From Mycolicibacterium hodleri (lineage in GTDB: Bacteria; Actinomycetota; Actinomycetes; Mycobacteriales; Mycobacteriaceae), in NCBI RefSeq assembly GCF_025822245.1, contig NZ_JACKTL010000061.1, positions 28,747 through 92,746 on the forward strand: a stretch of DNA of 64,000 nucleotides, read 5' to 3'. Below are positions 51,647 to 60,306 of this stretch, in pieces (position 1 is the stretch's first letter; each line of letters begins with the position of its first letter). The translations under genes were made by a program, and so were the position numbers. The notes beneath the pieces were generated by a model. The model had not been told where the DNA came from. It worked only from the letters and a program-made list of their open reading frames with translations, and ran no database searches.

Positions 51647-52308
51647 AGCACGATCGCCGTCAGCACCAGACCGTCGTCGACCGACCAGCGACCCGACAGC
51701 GAGGTCAGCGGCGGCCCCGACTCGGCCTGCGGGTCGACCAGGATTTGCGATTCGAAGCCGCCCGCGCTCCCCGACCCGTCGACGGTGAAGGTGATGTGCG
51801 CATCCTCGAAACCCAACCACCGGTGCGTCAACGGAAACCACGTCTTGTACGTCGCCTCCTTGGCGCAGAACAAGATTCGATCCCAGTGAGGCCCACCGGG
51901 AAGCGCCGCCAGCTCACTGCGCTCCTCGGGCAGGCTGATGGCGTCGAGCACGCCCTTGGGCAGCACGGCGTGCGGCTCGGCGTCGATGCCGACGGAGCGG
52001 ACGTCACCCGCCCGCCCGACGACGGCGCCGCGGAAACCCTCGCAGTGCGTGAGGCTGCCGACCACCCCGTCGGGCCAGCACGGCTCGCCCTTGTCCCCCT
52101 TGAGGATTGGCACCGGCGGCAGCCCGAGGTCGCCGAGCGCCTGGCGGGCGCAGTAGCGCACCGTGACGAACTCGTTGCGCCGCTTGGCCACCGAGCGGGC
52201 GATCAGCGGTTCCTCCTCGGGCAGCGGCGTCAGATCGGGCGGGTCGGCGTACAACTCGGCCGAGGCGATCACCGCGGGTACGACGTTCGAAAGCAGCTTG
52301 CCCGTCAT
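51643..52308 (-). CDS. pptT: 4'-phosphopantetheinyl transferase PptT
   Basis: 221 residues from ATG 52308. Sfp-type enzyme that loads 4'-phosphopantetheine from CoA onto acyl carrier domains of mycolate, phthiocerol and siderophore synthases. Motifs: GVVGSLTHCEGF, the Mg-binding SVGIDAEPH, and FCAKEATYKTWFPLT (the KExxYK signature). It overlaps pptH by 4 nt upstream and truB by 4 nt downstream, the same order as in M. tuberculosis. Confidence 0.95.
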   Translation of the reverse strand: MTGKLLSNVVPAVIASAELYADPPDLTPLPEEEPLIARSVAKRRNEFVTVRYCARQALGDLGLPPVPILKGDKGEPCWPDGVVGSLTHCEGFRGAVVGRAGDVRSVGIDAEPHAVLPKGVLDAISLPEERSELAALPGGPHWDRILFCAKEATYKTWFPLTHRWLGFEDAHITFTVDGSGSAGGFESQILVDPQAESGPPLTSLSGRWSVDDGLVLTAIVL

Positions 52309-53264
52309 GCTCGCCTGCTCCTGATCCGCTCCTGCATCTTCTCCGCGTTGGCGCGCATCTCGGGAGTGACCTCGAAGTGACCGCCGAAGTCGTTGAGGTA
52401 ACCGGGCGGGTACTGCGGGTCGGGCAGAATTTGGCGCATCCACCGATAGGGCTTGCGGCGGCGCCACTCTCGCGGATATCCGACGGAGACCTCCTCGAAC
52501 CGCACCCCGTCGTACCACGTGGTGCGTGGGATGTGCAGGTGCCCGTATACCGAGCACAACGCGTTGTACCGGGTGTGCCAGTCCTTCGTCGCGGTGGTGC
52601 CGCACCACAGCGCGAACTCGGGGTAGTACATCGCCTCGCAGGGCTCGCGCACCAGCGGGAAGTGGTTGACCAGAATCGACGGCGTCAACCAGTCCAGGTC
52701 TTCGAGCCGGTCGCGCGTGACCTTGACGCGGTCGCGGCACCACGCGTCGCGGGTGGCGTACGGCTCGGCCGAGAGCAGGAACTCGTCGGTGCCGACCACG
52801 TTGCGCTCCCGCGCGATCGCCAGCCCTTCGGCCTTGGTGGCCGTGCCCGCGGGCAGGAACGAGTAGTCGTAGAGCAGGAACATCGGCACGACGGTCGCCG
52901 GGCCGCCCTCGTCGTTCCACACCGGATACGGGTGCTCCGGGGTCACGATGCCCATCTCGTCGCACATGTTGACCAGGTAGTCGTAGCGCGCCTTGCCGAA
53001 GATCTGCATCGGATCCTTGGCGGTGGTCCACAGCTCGTGGTTGCCGGGCACCCAGATGACCTTGGCGAAGCGTTTTCGCAGCAGATCCAGCGACCACCGG
53101 ATCTCGTCGGTCCGCTCGCCGACGTCACCCGCGACGATCAACCAGTCGTCCGGGGACGACGGGTGGAGCGACTCGGTGACGGGCTTGTTGCCGGTATGGC
53201 CGATGTGGAGATCGCTGATCGCCCAGAGCGTGGGATGGCGACGGTCTTGTGACAGCGGAGACAC
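52305..53264 (-). CDS. pptH: Metallophosphoesterase PptH (phosphopantetheinyl hydrolase)
   Basis: 319 residues from GTG 53264. Calcineurin-like phosphoesterase with DLHIGH, GDVGERTDE, GNHELW, the His in VNHFPLV, and GHLH near the end, giving the full binuclear metal site. The M. tuberculosis homologue (Rv2795c) removes phosphopantetheine from carrier proteins, opposing PptT. Encoded in the same operon as pptT. TAGGCT 8 nt upstream suggests a near-leaderless start. Confidence 0.9.
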   Translation of the reverse strand: MSPLSQDRRHPTLWAISDLHIGHTGNKPVTESLHPSSPDDWLIVAGDVGERTDEIRWSLDLLRKRFAKVIWVPGNHELWTTAKDPMQIFGKARYDYLVNMCDEMGIVTPEHPYPVWNDEGGPATVVPMFLLYDYSFLPAGTATKAEGLAIARERNVVGTDEFLLSAEPYATRDAWCRDRVKVTRDRLEDLDWLTPSILVNHFPLVREPCEAMYYPEFALWCGTTATKDWHTRYNALCSVYGHLHIPRTTWYDGVRFEEVSVGYPREWRRRKPYRWMRQILPDPQYPPGYLNDFGGHFEVTPEMRANAEKMQERIRSRRA

Positions 53265-53368
53265 AACGGTCCAGCCTACGTGCGCCGCGCCGCGAATCTC
53301 ACCCGGCAACTAGAACGTGTTCTGCTTTTTGGCCCGGACGCCGACGCGGGACTTGTACACTCCCGCCA
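53265..53368. promoter_or_regulatory. Divergent promoters of pptH and the DUF3558 gene
   Basis: 104-bp gap. Minus-strand TAGGCT (53278-53273) lies 8 nt before pptH GTG; plus-strand TACACT (53356-53361) lies 7 nt before ATG 53369. No ribosome sites on either side. Confidence 0.4.
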
Positions 53369-53992
53369 ATGGACAACGAGCGCGGAACCCATGCCGCCGG
53401 GGGTGGCGTGGTCGGCAGAATGCGCCTGCTGTCGGCGATGTGCGCCCTGGTCGCAGCGGTGATCGTGGTCTGGCAGACCAACCCGATCACCCCGGCCGAC
53501 GCCGGCTCCGTGGAGCTGCGGTCCACGTCGTTGCCCATCAGCGGGGTGTCCAGCAGCATCAAGTGGCCCGTGATCGAAACCACCGACCCGCGCCCGTTCG
53601 ACCCGTGCGAGGACATCCCGATCGACGTGATCAACGGTCTGGGCCTGGGCTTCACCCCGCCGGAGCACGAGGACGGCCTGCGCTGCCACTACGACGCGGG
53701 CAACTATCAGATGGCCGTCGAGGCGTTCGTGTGGCGAACCTACGAGCAGACGCTGCCCGCCGACGCCGTCGAGATGGACATCGCCGGCCACCGCGCCGCG
53801 CAGTACTGGATCCTGAAGCCGTCGGACCGCAACAACCGCTTCTGGTTCAGCTGCATGATCGCCTTCGACACCAGCTACGGCGTGCTGCAGCAGTCGCTGT
53901 TCTACGCCCCGGTCTACAGCGCCGACGACGTCGACTGCATGCAGACCAACCTGCAGCGCGCCCAGCAGCTGGTGCCGTTCTACAAGTTCTGA
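53369..53992 (+). CDS. DUF3558 domain protein (LppV-like, not a lipoprotein)
   Basis: 207 residues from ATG 53369. A single N-terminal hydrophobic helix (about 18-38, RLLSAMCALVAAVIVVWQT) without a lipobox cysteine, so a signal anchor or cleaved signal. The extracellular part is the DUF3558 fold with PFDPCEDIP, GLRCHYD and two more cysteines (SCMIAF, VDCMQTN) likely forming disulfides. Function unknown. Leaderless start predicted from TACACT 7 nt upstream. Confidence 0.8.
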   Translation: MDNERGTHAAGGGVVGRMRLLSAMCALVAAVIVVWQTNPITPADAGSVELRSTSLPISGVSSSIKWPVIETTDPRPFDPCEDIPIDVINGLGLGFTPPEHEDGLRCHYDAGNYQMAVEAFVWRTYEQTLPADAVEMDIAGHRAAQYWILKPSDRNNRFWFSCMIAFDTSYGVLQQSLFYAPVYSADDVDCMQTNLQRAQQLVPFYKF

Positions 53993-54010
53993 GCGCACCG
54001 CGCCGGTGCG

Positions 54011-54016
54011 TAACGT
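54011..54016 (+). promoter_or_regulatory. Predicted -10 box of the CocE-like gene
   Basis: TAACGT, 7 nt (GGCTGCC) before GTG 54024; this decides the start among GTGs at 54006, 54015 and 54024. Confidence 0.4.
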
Positions 54017-54023
54017 GGCTGCC

Positions 54024-55688
54024 GTGGCTACCCGACTGAGCGCCAAGCGCATCGCCTCGCACACCCTGAGCCGAGTTCTCCACCTCCCCCCGCCGACGAC
54101 GGACTTCACCGTGCTGCGCGGATTGCGGGTGCCGATGCGCGACGGCGTCGACCTCGTCGCCGACCACTACGCGCCGCGGACCGCCGCGCCGGCGGGAACG
54201 CTGCTCGTGCGCTGCCCCTACGGCCGCGCCTTTCCCTTCTCCACCCTGTTCGGCACCGTGTACGCCGCCCGGGGGTACCACGTGGTGATCCAGAGCGTGC
54301 GGGGCACGTTCGGGTCGGGCGGCGAGTTCACCCCGATGATCCACGAGGTGGCCGACGGTGCGGACACCGTCGAATGGCTGCGCCACCAGACCTGGTTCAC
54401 CGGGTCGTTCGCCACCGTCGGCCTGTCCTACCTCGGCTTCACCCAGTGGGCCATCCTGATGGACCCGCCGCCGGAGTTGTCCGCCGCGGTCATCACCGTC
54501 GGCCCCCACGACTTCAGCCAATCCGCTTGGGGCACCGGCTCCTTCACCGTCAACGACTTCCTCGGCTGGAGCGACATGATGTCGCACCAGGAGGACGGGA
54601 GCCGGCTGGCCGGGGCGTTGCAGCAGGGCCGGTCGCGGCGCCGGGTGGCACACTCCGCCAACCAGGCACCGATGGGCCCGTCCGGGCGCACCCTGCTGGG
54701 CGCGGGCGCGCCGTGGTGGGAGTCCTGGGTCGAACACCCCAACCGCGACGACCCGTTCTGGGAACCCCTGCGGCTGACCGACGCGCTCGACCGCGTCGAC
54801 GTTCCGGTGCTGCTCTTCGGCGGCTGGCAGGACCTGTTCCTCGACCAGACGCTGGCCCAGTTCGCACGGCTGCGTGACCGCGGCGTGACGACGGCGCTGA
54901 CCGTCGGCTCGTGGACCCACACCCAGGTGATGACGAAGGGCGCCCCCACGGTCCTGCGGGAGTCGCTGGCATGGCTCGACGAACACCTCGCAGGCAAGCC
55001 GGCGCCCACCCGACGCCCGGTGCGAGCCCACGTCCACGGCGGAGTCGACCGTGGCGGCTGGCTCGACCTCGAGACGTGGCCGCCGACGATGCCCGAACTG
55101 GTGACGTATCTGCATCCCGCACACCGGCTCTCCGACGTCGCGCCCGAGGAGTCGGCGCCCCCGTCGGCGTTCACCTTCGACCCGGCCGACCCGACCCCCA
55201 CCATCGGCGGCCGGCTGCTCTCGCCTGAAGGCGGGTACCGCGACGACACGCGCCTCTCGCTGCGCCGCGACGTCCTCGACTTCACCGGCGACCCCCTGGC
55301 CGCCGACCTGTACCTCGTCGGCAGTCCCGTGATCGAGCTGTCGCATTCGTGCGACAACCCGTACAACGACGTCTTCGTTCGGCTGAGCCAGGTGGACCCC
55401 GACGGAAGTTCGGTCAACGTCACCGACGGATTCATCAGGCAGACAACCGATTCCGGCGCCCTCCGACTGACCCTCGACGCCGTCGCGCACCGCTTCCCGG
55501 CGGGGTCGCGGCTGCGGGTGCTGGTCGCAGGGGGCTCGCATCCCCGATTCGTGCGCAACCTCGGCACCGACGAACCGCCGATCTCCGGCACCACGTTCAC
55601 CCCCCAGCGACACACCATTCACCACGGTGCGGGCGGAGTGTCCCGGCTTGTGCTCCCGGCCGGGTCGCAACCCCCGTCAGCCCACTGA
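54024..55688 (+). CDS. CocE/NonD-family hydrolase (Rv2800-like)
   Basis: 554 residues from GTG 54024. X-Pro dipeptidyl-peptidase/cocaine-esterase type serine hydrolase. The alpha/beta domain has VPMRDGVDLVADHY, VIQSVRGTFGSGG and the nucleophile S135 in GLSYLGFTQW; the acid is in GGWQDLFLD and the His in GSWTHTQ. A cap (about 190-260) and the C-terminal jelly-roll (about 350-554, SPVIELSHSCDNPYNDVFVRL) complete it. No signal peptide. Likely esterase, amidase or aminopeptidase; substrate unknown. Confidence 0.9.
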   Translation: MATRLSAKRIASHTLSRVLHLPPPTTDFTVLRGLRVPMRDGVDLVADHYAPRTAAPAGTLLVRCPYGRAFPFSTLFGTVYAARGYHVVIQSVRGTFGSGGEFTPMIHEVADGADTVEWLRHQTWFTGSFATVGLSYLGFTQWAILMDPPPELSAAVITVGPHDFSQSAWGTGSFTVNDFLGWSDMMSHQEDGSRLAGALQQGRSRRRVAHSANQAPMGPSGRTLLGAGAPWWESWVEHPNRDDPFWEPLRLTDALDRVDVPVLLFGGWQDLFLDQTLAQFARLRDRGVTTALTVGSWTHTQVMTKGAPTVLRESLAWLDEHLAGKPAPTRRPVRAHVHGGVDRGGWLDLETWPPTMPELVTYLHPAHRLSDVAPEESAPPSAFTFDPADPTPTIGGRLLSPEGGYRDDTRLSLRRDVLDFTGDPLAADLYLVGSPVIELSHSCDNPYNDVFVRLSQVDPDGSSVNVTDGFIRQTTDSGALRLTLDAVAHRFPAGSRLRVLVAGGSHPRFVRNLGTDEPPISGTTFTPQRHTIHHGAGGVSRLVLPAGSQPPSAH

Positions 55689-56225
55689 CGCCCTGACCCG
55701 TTCGACGACCGCCGCCAACACCGCGTCGTCGTGGACGGGGTCGCCCCACCTCACCGCGACCGGCACGTCGACCCAGCTCTTGCAGCCCGCGTAGGCGGGG
55801 TCTCGCGGCAGCCGCACCGGATCGAGCAGCGGACGCGCCTGGACGACCAGCACCGTCAGCCGGTGCCTGGGGCGGAAGTCCACCCGATCCGACCGCACCG
55901 ACTCCGACGTCCAGATGTGGGTGTCGGCCAACTCCTCCAGCCCGTCCAGCCGGTCGACGGCGACCGCGGCGACGACCTTCGCGCCCGCCCGAAGCACCAC
56001 GTCGTCCTCCGTGCTGTCCGGCCCGGCGGTCTCGAGCAGGTGGCGATGTTCGGGACGGACGCGGTCGGCGTGCCCGTGGGCGACGGTCGGAAAGAACACG
56101 AACTCGCTTGCCGCGACGTCGAAGCGCTTCTCGTGGATGCCGCCCTTGCGCAACAGCACCGTCTGACGGCCGTCCAGCATGGCGTGCACGGCCGCGCTCC
56201 ACTCCTTGAGCGCCGGTGTGCTCAC
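55677..56225 (-). CDS. DUF1802 family protein
   Basis: 182 residues from GTG 56225. DUF1802 signature: LKEWSAAVHAMLDGRQTVLLRKGGIHEKRF near the start, FVFFPTVAHGHADRVRPEHRHLL, and FRPRHRLTVLVVQARPLLDPVRLPRDPAYAGCKSWVDV near the end. Function unknown; such proteins are often near restriction or unrelated housekeeping genes. The start overlaps the DUF2277 stop by 4 nt, so the two are cotranscribed. The end overlaps the CocE end by 12 nt. Confidence 0.88.
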   Translation of the reverse strand: MSTPALKEWSAAVHAMLDGRQTVLLRKGGIHEKRFDVAASEFVFFPTVAHGHADRVRPEHRHLLETAGPDSTEDDVVLRAGAKVVAAVAVDRLDGLEELADTHIWTSESVRSDRVDFRPRHRLTVLVVQARPLLDPVRLPRDPAYAGCKSWVDVPVAVRWGDPVHDDAVLAAVVERVRASVG

Positions 56226-56488
56226 GTCGCAGCGAGCCGGGCCCGCACCTCGGGCCGCCGCAGTGGCGGCACCGTCTTCGGCGGCTGACGGCGCGGCGGC
56301 AACGCGCTCAGCAGCCGCGTCGTCGTCGCGGTCACCTCGGCGACCGCGGCCTCGAAGGCATCGGCGTTGGCGGCCGTCGGCCGGGTGATGCCGCTGACCT
56401 TGCGGACGTATTGACGGGATGCGGCCTCGATCTCCTCGGCCGTCGCGGACGGCTCGAGGCCGCGCAGTTCGGTGATGTTCCGGCACAT
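56222..56488 (-). CDS. DUF2277 family protein
   Basis: 88 residues starting MCRNITELRGLEPSATAEEI, the DUF2277 signature, with RQYVRKVSGITRPTAANADAFEAAV following. Small, basic, no membrane segment; function unknown. TATCGT (56501-56496) lies 7 nt before ATG 56488 and opposite a divergent -10 box for the crotonase gene. A long antisense frame that continues upstream through the sulfatase gene is not real. Confidence 0.88.
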   Translation of the reverse strand: MCRNITELRGLEPSATAEEIEAASRQYVRKVSGITRPTAANADAFEAAVAEVTATTTRLLSALPPRRQPPKTVPPLRRPEVRARLAAT

Positions 56489-56527
56489 GCCGTCAACGAT
56501 AGGTCGGGCGGTCGATACGGTGAAGGC
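56489..56527. promoter_or_regulatory. Back-to-back leaderless promoters of DUF2277 and crotonase genes
   Basis: 39-bp gap. Minus-strand TATCGT (56501-56496) is 7 nt before ATG 56488; plus-strand TACGGT (56516-56521) is 6 nt before ATG 56528. Arrangement is the same as for pgsA/argA. Confidence 0.45.
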
Positions 56528-57295
56528 ATGCCGAGCACCGACGCCGAATCCGTTCTGCTGGTCGACACCACCGACCGGGTGCGCACCCTGACCCTGAACC
56601 GGCCTCGAGCCCGCAACGCCTTGTCCTCGGAGCTGCGCACCCGGTTCTACTCGGCGCTGCACGAGGCGGAGGCCGACGACGCGGTCGACCTCGTGATCCT
56701 CACCGGTGCCGACCCCGTGTTCTGCGCGGGCCTCGACCTCAAGGAACTCGGCGACACGACCCAGCTGCCCGACATCTCGCCCAAGTGGCCGGCGATGAGC
56801 AAGCCCGTGATCGGCGCGATCAACGGAGCCGCGGTCACCGGTGGTCTGGAGCTGGCGCTGTACTGCGACATCCTGATCGCCTCGGAGAAGGCGCGGTTCG
56901 CCGACACCCACGCCCGGGTCGGGCTGCTGCCGACGTGGGGCCTGAGCGTGCGGCTGCCGCAGAAGGTCGGGATCGGCATGGCCCGCCGGATGAGCCTGAC
57001 CGGTGACTACCTCTCCGCCGACGACGCCCTGCGGGCCGGGCTGGTGACCGAGGTCGTCGGCCACGCCGACCTGCTGCCCGCGGCTCGCACGGTCGCCGCC
57101 TCCATCGTCGGCAACAACCAGAAGGCCGTCCGGGCGCTGCTCGAGTCCTATCACCGCATCGACGAACAGCAGACCCACGCCGGCTTGTGGATCGAGGCCA
57201 CCTCGGCGACACGGTGGATGGCGGTGACCACCGGGGACGACGTCGCCGCCAGCCGGGCTGGGGTGCTCGAACGCGGCCGCACCCAGGTCCGCTGA
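56528..57295 (+). CDS. Enoyl-CoA hydratase/isomerase-family protein (crotonase)
   Basis: 255 residues. Crotonase fold: LNRPRARNALSSELRTRF, oxyanion loops GADPVFCAGLDLKEL and INGAAVTGGLELALYCDILIAS. The first catalytic Glu of hydratases is kept (LELALYCD), but the second, normally in the segment after FA, is a His here (RFADTHARVGLLPTWG). It may be an isomerase, a hydrolase or a hydratase with altered chemistry. The sulfatase gene starts directly at its stop, and a TACGGT box 6 nt upstream predicts a leaderless message. Confidence 0.87.
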   Translation: MPSTDAESVLLVDTTDRVRTLTLNRPRARNALSSELRTRFYSALHEAEADDAVDLVILTGADPVFCAGLDLKELGDTTQLPDISPKWPAMSKPVIGAINGAAVTGGLELALYCDILIASEKARFADTHARVGLLPTWGLSVRLPQKVGIGMARRMSLTGDYLSADDALRAGLVTEVVGHADLLPAARTVAASIVGNNQKAVRALLESYHRIDEQQTHAGLWIEATSATRWMAVTTGDDVAASRAGVLERGRTQVR

Positions 57296-58975
57296 ATGGC
57301 GGACATCAGCCGGCGGACGTTGTTGACCCGCGGCGCAGTCGCGGCCGGTGGGGCCGTCGCGTTCTGTGGTTACGAGTTCCTCCGCCGGCCGGGCCGCACG
57401 GATGCCGCCGCATCGGGCGGTGACAAGCCCAACATCCTGGTCGTCGTCGTCGACCAGATGCGGGCACCGCAGTGGTTTCCCGGCGCCGGTGAGCTCGACG
57501 CGCTGCTGCCCAACCTGGCACGGCTGCGGCAGAGCAGCGTCTCCTTCGGCGCGCACTACACCGCCTCCAATGCCTGCACCCCGTCGCGGGGGGTGCTGAC
57601 CACCGGGCTGTACTCGCATCAGACCGGTTGTCTCTACACCGGCGACGGCCCAAGCGAGTCGAGCCTCGCCCCGCAGTTCCCCACCTGGGGCACGATGCTG
57701 CGCGAGCAGGGCTATCGCACGTGGTGGTGGGGCAAGTGGCATCTCGGAGCGGCCGCCGACACCACGCCCGACGGCCTCGACGCCCACGGGTTCTCCGGCG
57801 GCACCTACCCCTCCCCCAACGGCGCACCCAATCAGGGATTGCGCAGAGACCCTGGCATCACCGACCAGTTCGTCGAGTGGTTCGACGCCCACGCCGCCGA
57901 CGGACCCTGGTGCACGACCGTCTCCCTGGTCAACCCGCACGACATCATGTGGTGGCCGAAAACCCCGCTGCCAGAAGACGTCCCGCGGGTGTTCGACGCG
58001 AAACCGCCGAACTTCGAGACACCCGAGGATCTCCGGCGACACGGCAAGCCACGATTGCAGGTCGACTACGTCGACTTCGTCGCGCCACTGCTGGCCGGGG
58101 CGCTTCCGTACGCCGGCCCCGACGTCGAGAGGCAGTGGGCGCGCGGTCTGGACGTCTACCTGTGGCTGCAGCAGCAGGTCGACCGCCAGATCGGCAGGGT
58201 CCTCGACACGTTGGCCTCCCGCCCCGACGTCGACCGCAACACCGTCGTCGTCTTCACCTCCGATCACGGCGAATACGGCGGCTCCCACGGCATGCGCGGC
58301 AAGGGCGCCGCCATCTACGACGAGGCGATCCGGGTGCCGCTCTACGTCCGGGACCCCGCCAGTCGTCTCACCCCCACCCCTGGAGAGGTGCGTACGCAGC
58401 TGACGTCGAGCGTGGACCTCGCACCGCTGTTGCTGACGATCGGCGCCGGCGGGAACGGATGGCGCGGCGACTCCCGCCTCGCCCACCTCGCCAGCCGAGC
58501 CGACATCGCCGGAATCGCCGCGAGCGCGGCCGCACGGGGTCGGCCCTGGATCGCCCACGTCACCGACGACATCTCCGTAGAGGAGATGGCCGCCATGATG
58601 ACGGCGGCGGGCATGCCGGCCGCGACCCCACCCACCGCGACACCCGGCCAGGTCCCCACCAACGCGCCCAGCCACATCGTCGCGGTCCGCACCCCGGCGG
58701 CGAAGTTCGGCGTGTACTCCCATTGGAAGCCCGGCGGGATGACGGTCGACCCTTCCCGCGAGGTCGAGCTCGAGTTGTACGACTATTCGACCCCGGACGG
58801 CCTTCGGGAGGTCGACAACCTCGCCGGGCGCAGCGCGTTGCAGCCAAAGCTCCAAGGACTGCTGGACACCGAGGTGAGAGCCGAAGTCCAGGCGCCGCTG
58901 CCCGCCGCGCTGCACCAGGCGCAGGAGCTCGGACTGGCCAACATGCAGCAGGTGACGGCGGCACGCGGCGGGTGA
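57296..58975 (+). CDS. Tat-exported type I sulfatase
   Basis: 559 residues. Twin-arginine signal (ISRRTLLTRGAVAAGGAVAF), then the sulfatase fold: metal-binding NILVVVVDQMR, C94-TPSR in NACTPSRGVLTTGLY (the Cys to be turned into formylglycine), WWGKWHLG, and TSDHGEYGGSHG carrying the second metal Asp-His. It acts in the cell envelope space on a sulfate ester; substrate unknown. The first codon directly follows the crotonase stop, so the two are coupled. Confidence 0.9.
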   Translation: MADISRRTLLTRGAVAAGGAVAFCGYEFLRRPGRTDAAASGGDKPNILVVVVDQMRAPQWFPGAGELDALLPNLARLRQSSVSFGAHYTASNACTPSRGVLTTGLYSHQTGCLYTGDGPSESSLAPQFPTWGTMLREQGYRTWWWGKWHLGAAADTTPDGLDAHGFSGGTYPSPNGAPNQGLRRDPGITDQFVEWFDAHAADGPWCTTVSLVNPHDIMWWPKTPLPEDVPRVFDAKPPNFETPEDLRRHGKPRLQVDYVDFVAPLLAGALPYAGPDVERQWARGLDVYLWLQQQVDRQIGRVLDTLASRPDVDRNTVVVFTSDHGEYGGSHGMRGKGAAIYDEAIRVPLYVRDPASRLTPTPGEVRTQLTSSVDLAPLLLTIGAGGNGWRGDSRLAHLASRADIAGIAASAAARGRPWIAHVTDDISVEEMAAMMTAAGMPAATPPTATPGQVPTNAPSHIVAVRTPAAKFGVYSHWKPGGMTVDPSREVELELYDYSTPDGLREVDNLAGRSALQPKLQGLLDTEVRAEVQAPLPAALHQAQELGLANMQQVTAARGG

Positions 58976-58978
58976 CCG

Positions 58979-60289
58979 TCAGTGGGTGCCGGGCACCAGC
59001 CACCGGCCCGAGAACGCGCGCCACCCGACGAACACCAGTCGCAGCACCATGAACGTGGTCAGGCCCGACCAAATGCCGACCAGCCCCCACCCGTAGATCA
59101 GCGACAGCCAGATCAACGGCAGGAACCCGACGAGCGCACTGGCCAGCGTCGCGTTGCGCATGAACTTCGCGTCGCCCGCGCCGAGCAGCACCCCGTCGAG
59201 GGCGAAGACCACCCCGGCAATCGGCAACTGCGCCACCAAGAACCACCACGGCACGCCGATCGCGTCGAGAACCGACTCGTCGGAGGTGAACAGCCGGGGC
59301 AACGTCGTGGCCCCCACCGCGAACGTCGCGGCCAACACCGCCGCCGCGATGGTCGAGAAGACGGTCACCCGCCAGGCGACCGACTTGGCATGCGCCAGCA
59401 GGCCAGCCCCGAGTGCCGCCCCGACCAGGGACTGCGCCGCGATCGCCAACGAATCCAGCACCAGCGCAAGGAAACTCCAGAGCTGCAGCACCACCTGGTG
59501 CGCGGCGACCGCCGCCGCACCGAAGCGAGCGGCCACCGCGGCGGCGGAGACGAAGCAGGCCTGGAACGCCAGCGTGCGGACCACCAGGTCACGGCCCATC
59601 ACGACCTGGGCGCGCAGCACCGCGAGGTCCACCCGCAGCGGCACCCCCTCGGCCAGCAGCGCCCGGCAGAACAGCAGCCCCGCCAGCCACTGGCCGACCA
59701 GGTTCGCGACCGCCGACCCGCTCACGCCCAGCCGCGGCGCCCCGAGCCAGCCGTACACCAGCACCGGGCACAGCACCGCGGACACCGCGAAGCCGGCCAC
59801 CACGTACCGCAGCGGCCGCGAGGTGTCCTGCACACCTCGCATCCACCCGTTGCCCGCCAAGGAAATCAGGATCGCCGGCGCGCCGAAGATGGCGATCCGC
59901 ACCCAGGGCAGGGCCGTGTCGGCGATCTCGCCGCCGTCGGCGATCACCGCCAGGATCGGTACCGCTGCCGCCTGGACCACCACGACGACGACCGTTCCGA
60001 GCGCGACGCCGAGCCAGGTGGCCTGCACGCCCTCGCCGACGGCCGCCGCACGGTCACCGGCCCCGAAGAACCGGGCGGCCCGCGCCGTCGTCCCATAGGA
60101 CAGGAACGTCAGCTGCGAGGACAACAACGACAGGATCAGACCGCCGATGGCCAGACCGGCCAGGGCCACCGCGCCGAGCCGACCGACCACGGCGATGTCG
60201 AACAGGAGATACAGGGGCTCCGCGGCCAGCACCCCGAGTGCGGGCAACGCCAACCCGGCGATGCGACGGCCGGTGACCCGCTCAGCCAA
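58979..60289 (-). CDS. dinF: MATE-family efflux protein DinF-like
   Basis: 436 residues from TTG 60289, the only start codon near the expected N-terminus (LAERVTGRRIAGLALPALGVLA). Twelve membrane helices in two halves. MATE features: PLYLLFDIAVVGRLGAVALAGLAIGG, FLSYGTTARAARFFGAGD, and the second-half equivalent AAAVAAHQVVLQLWSFLALVLDSLAIAAQSLVG. Cation-coupled drug or metabolite export. Position before nrnA matches Rv2836c. Confidence 0.9.
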   Translation of the reverse strand: MAERVTGRRIAGLALPALGVLAAEPLYLLFDIAVVGRLGAVALAGLAIGGLILSLLSSQLTFLSYGTTARAARFFGAGDRAAAVGEGVQATWLGVALGTVVVVVVQAAAVPILAVIADGGEIADTALPWVRIAIFGAPAILISLAGNGWMRGVQDTSRPLRYVVAGFAVSAVLCPVLVYGWLGAPRLGVSGSAVANLVGQWLAGLLFCRALLAEGVPLRVDLAVLRAQVVMGRDLVVRTLAFQACFVSAAAVAARFGAAAVAAHQVVLQLWSFLALVLDSLAIAAQSLVGAALGAGLLAHAKSVAWRVTVFSTIAAAVLAATFAVGATTLPRLFTSDESVLDAIGVPWWFLVAQLPIAGVVFALDGVLLGAGDAKFMRNATLASALVGFLPLIWLSLIYGWGLVGIWSGLTTFMVLRLVFVGWRAFSGRWLVPGTH

Positions 60290-60306
60290 AGCGCCCGCTG
60301 AGGGTC

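Noticed and set aside
56222..58915. 897-codon minus-strand frame running through DUF2277 and antisense to the sulfatase and crotonase genes
   Set aside because: Only its first-encoded end matches a real protein (DUF2277, from 56488). The rest is the high-GC shadow of the sulfatase and crotonase genes, which have complete motifs.
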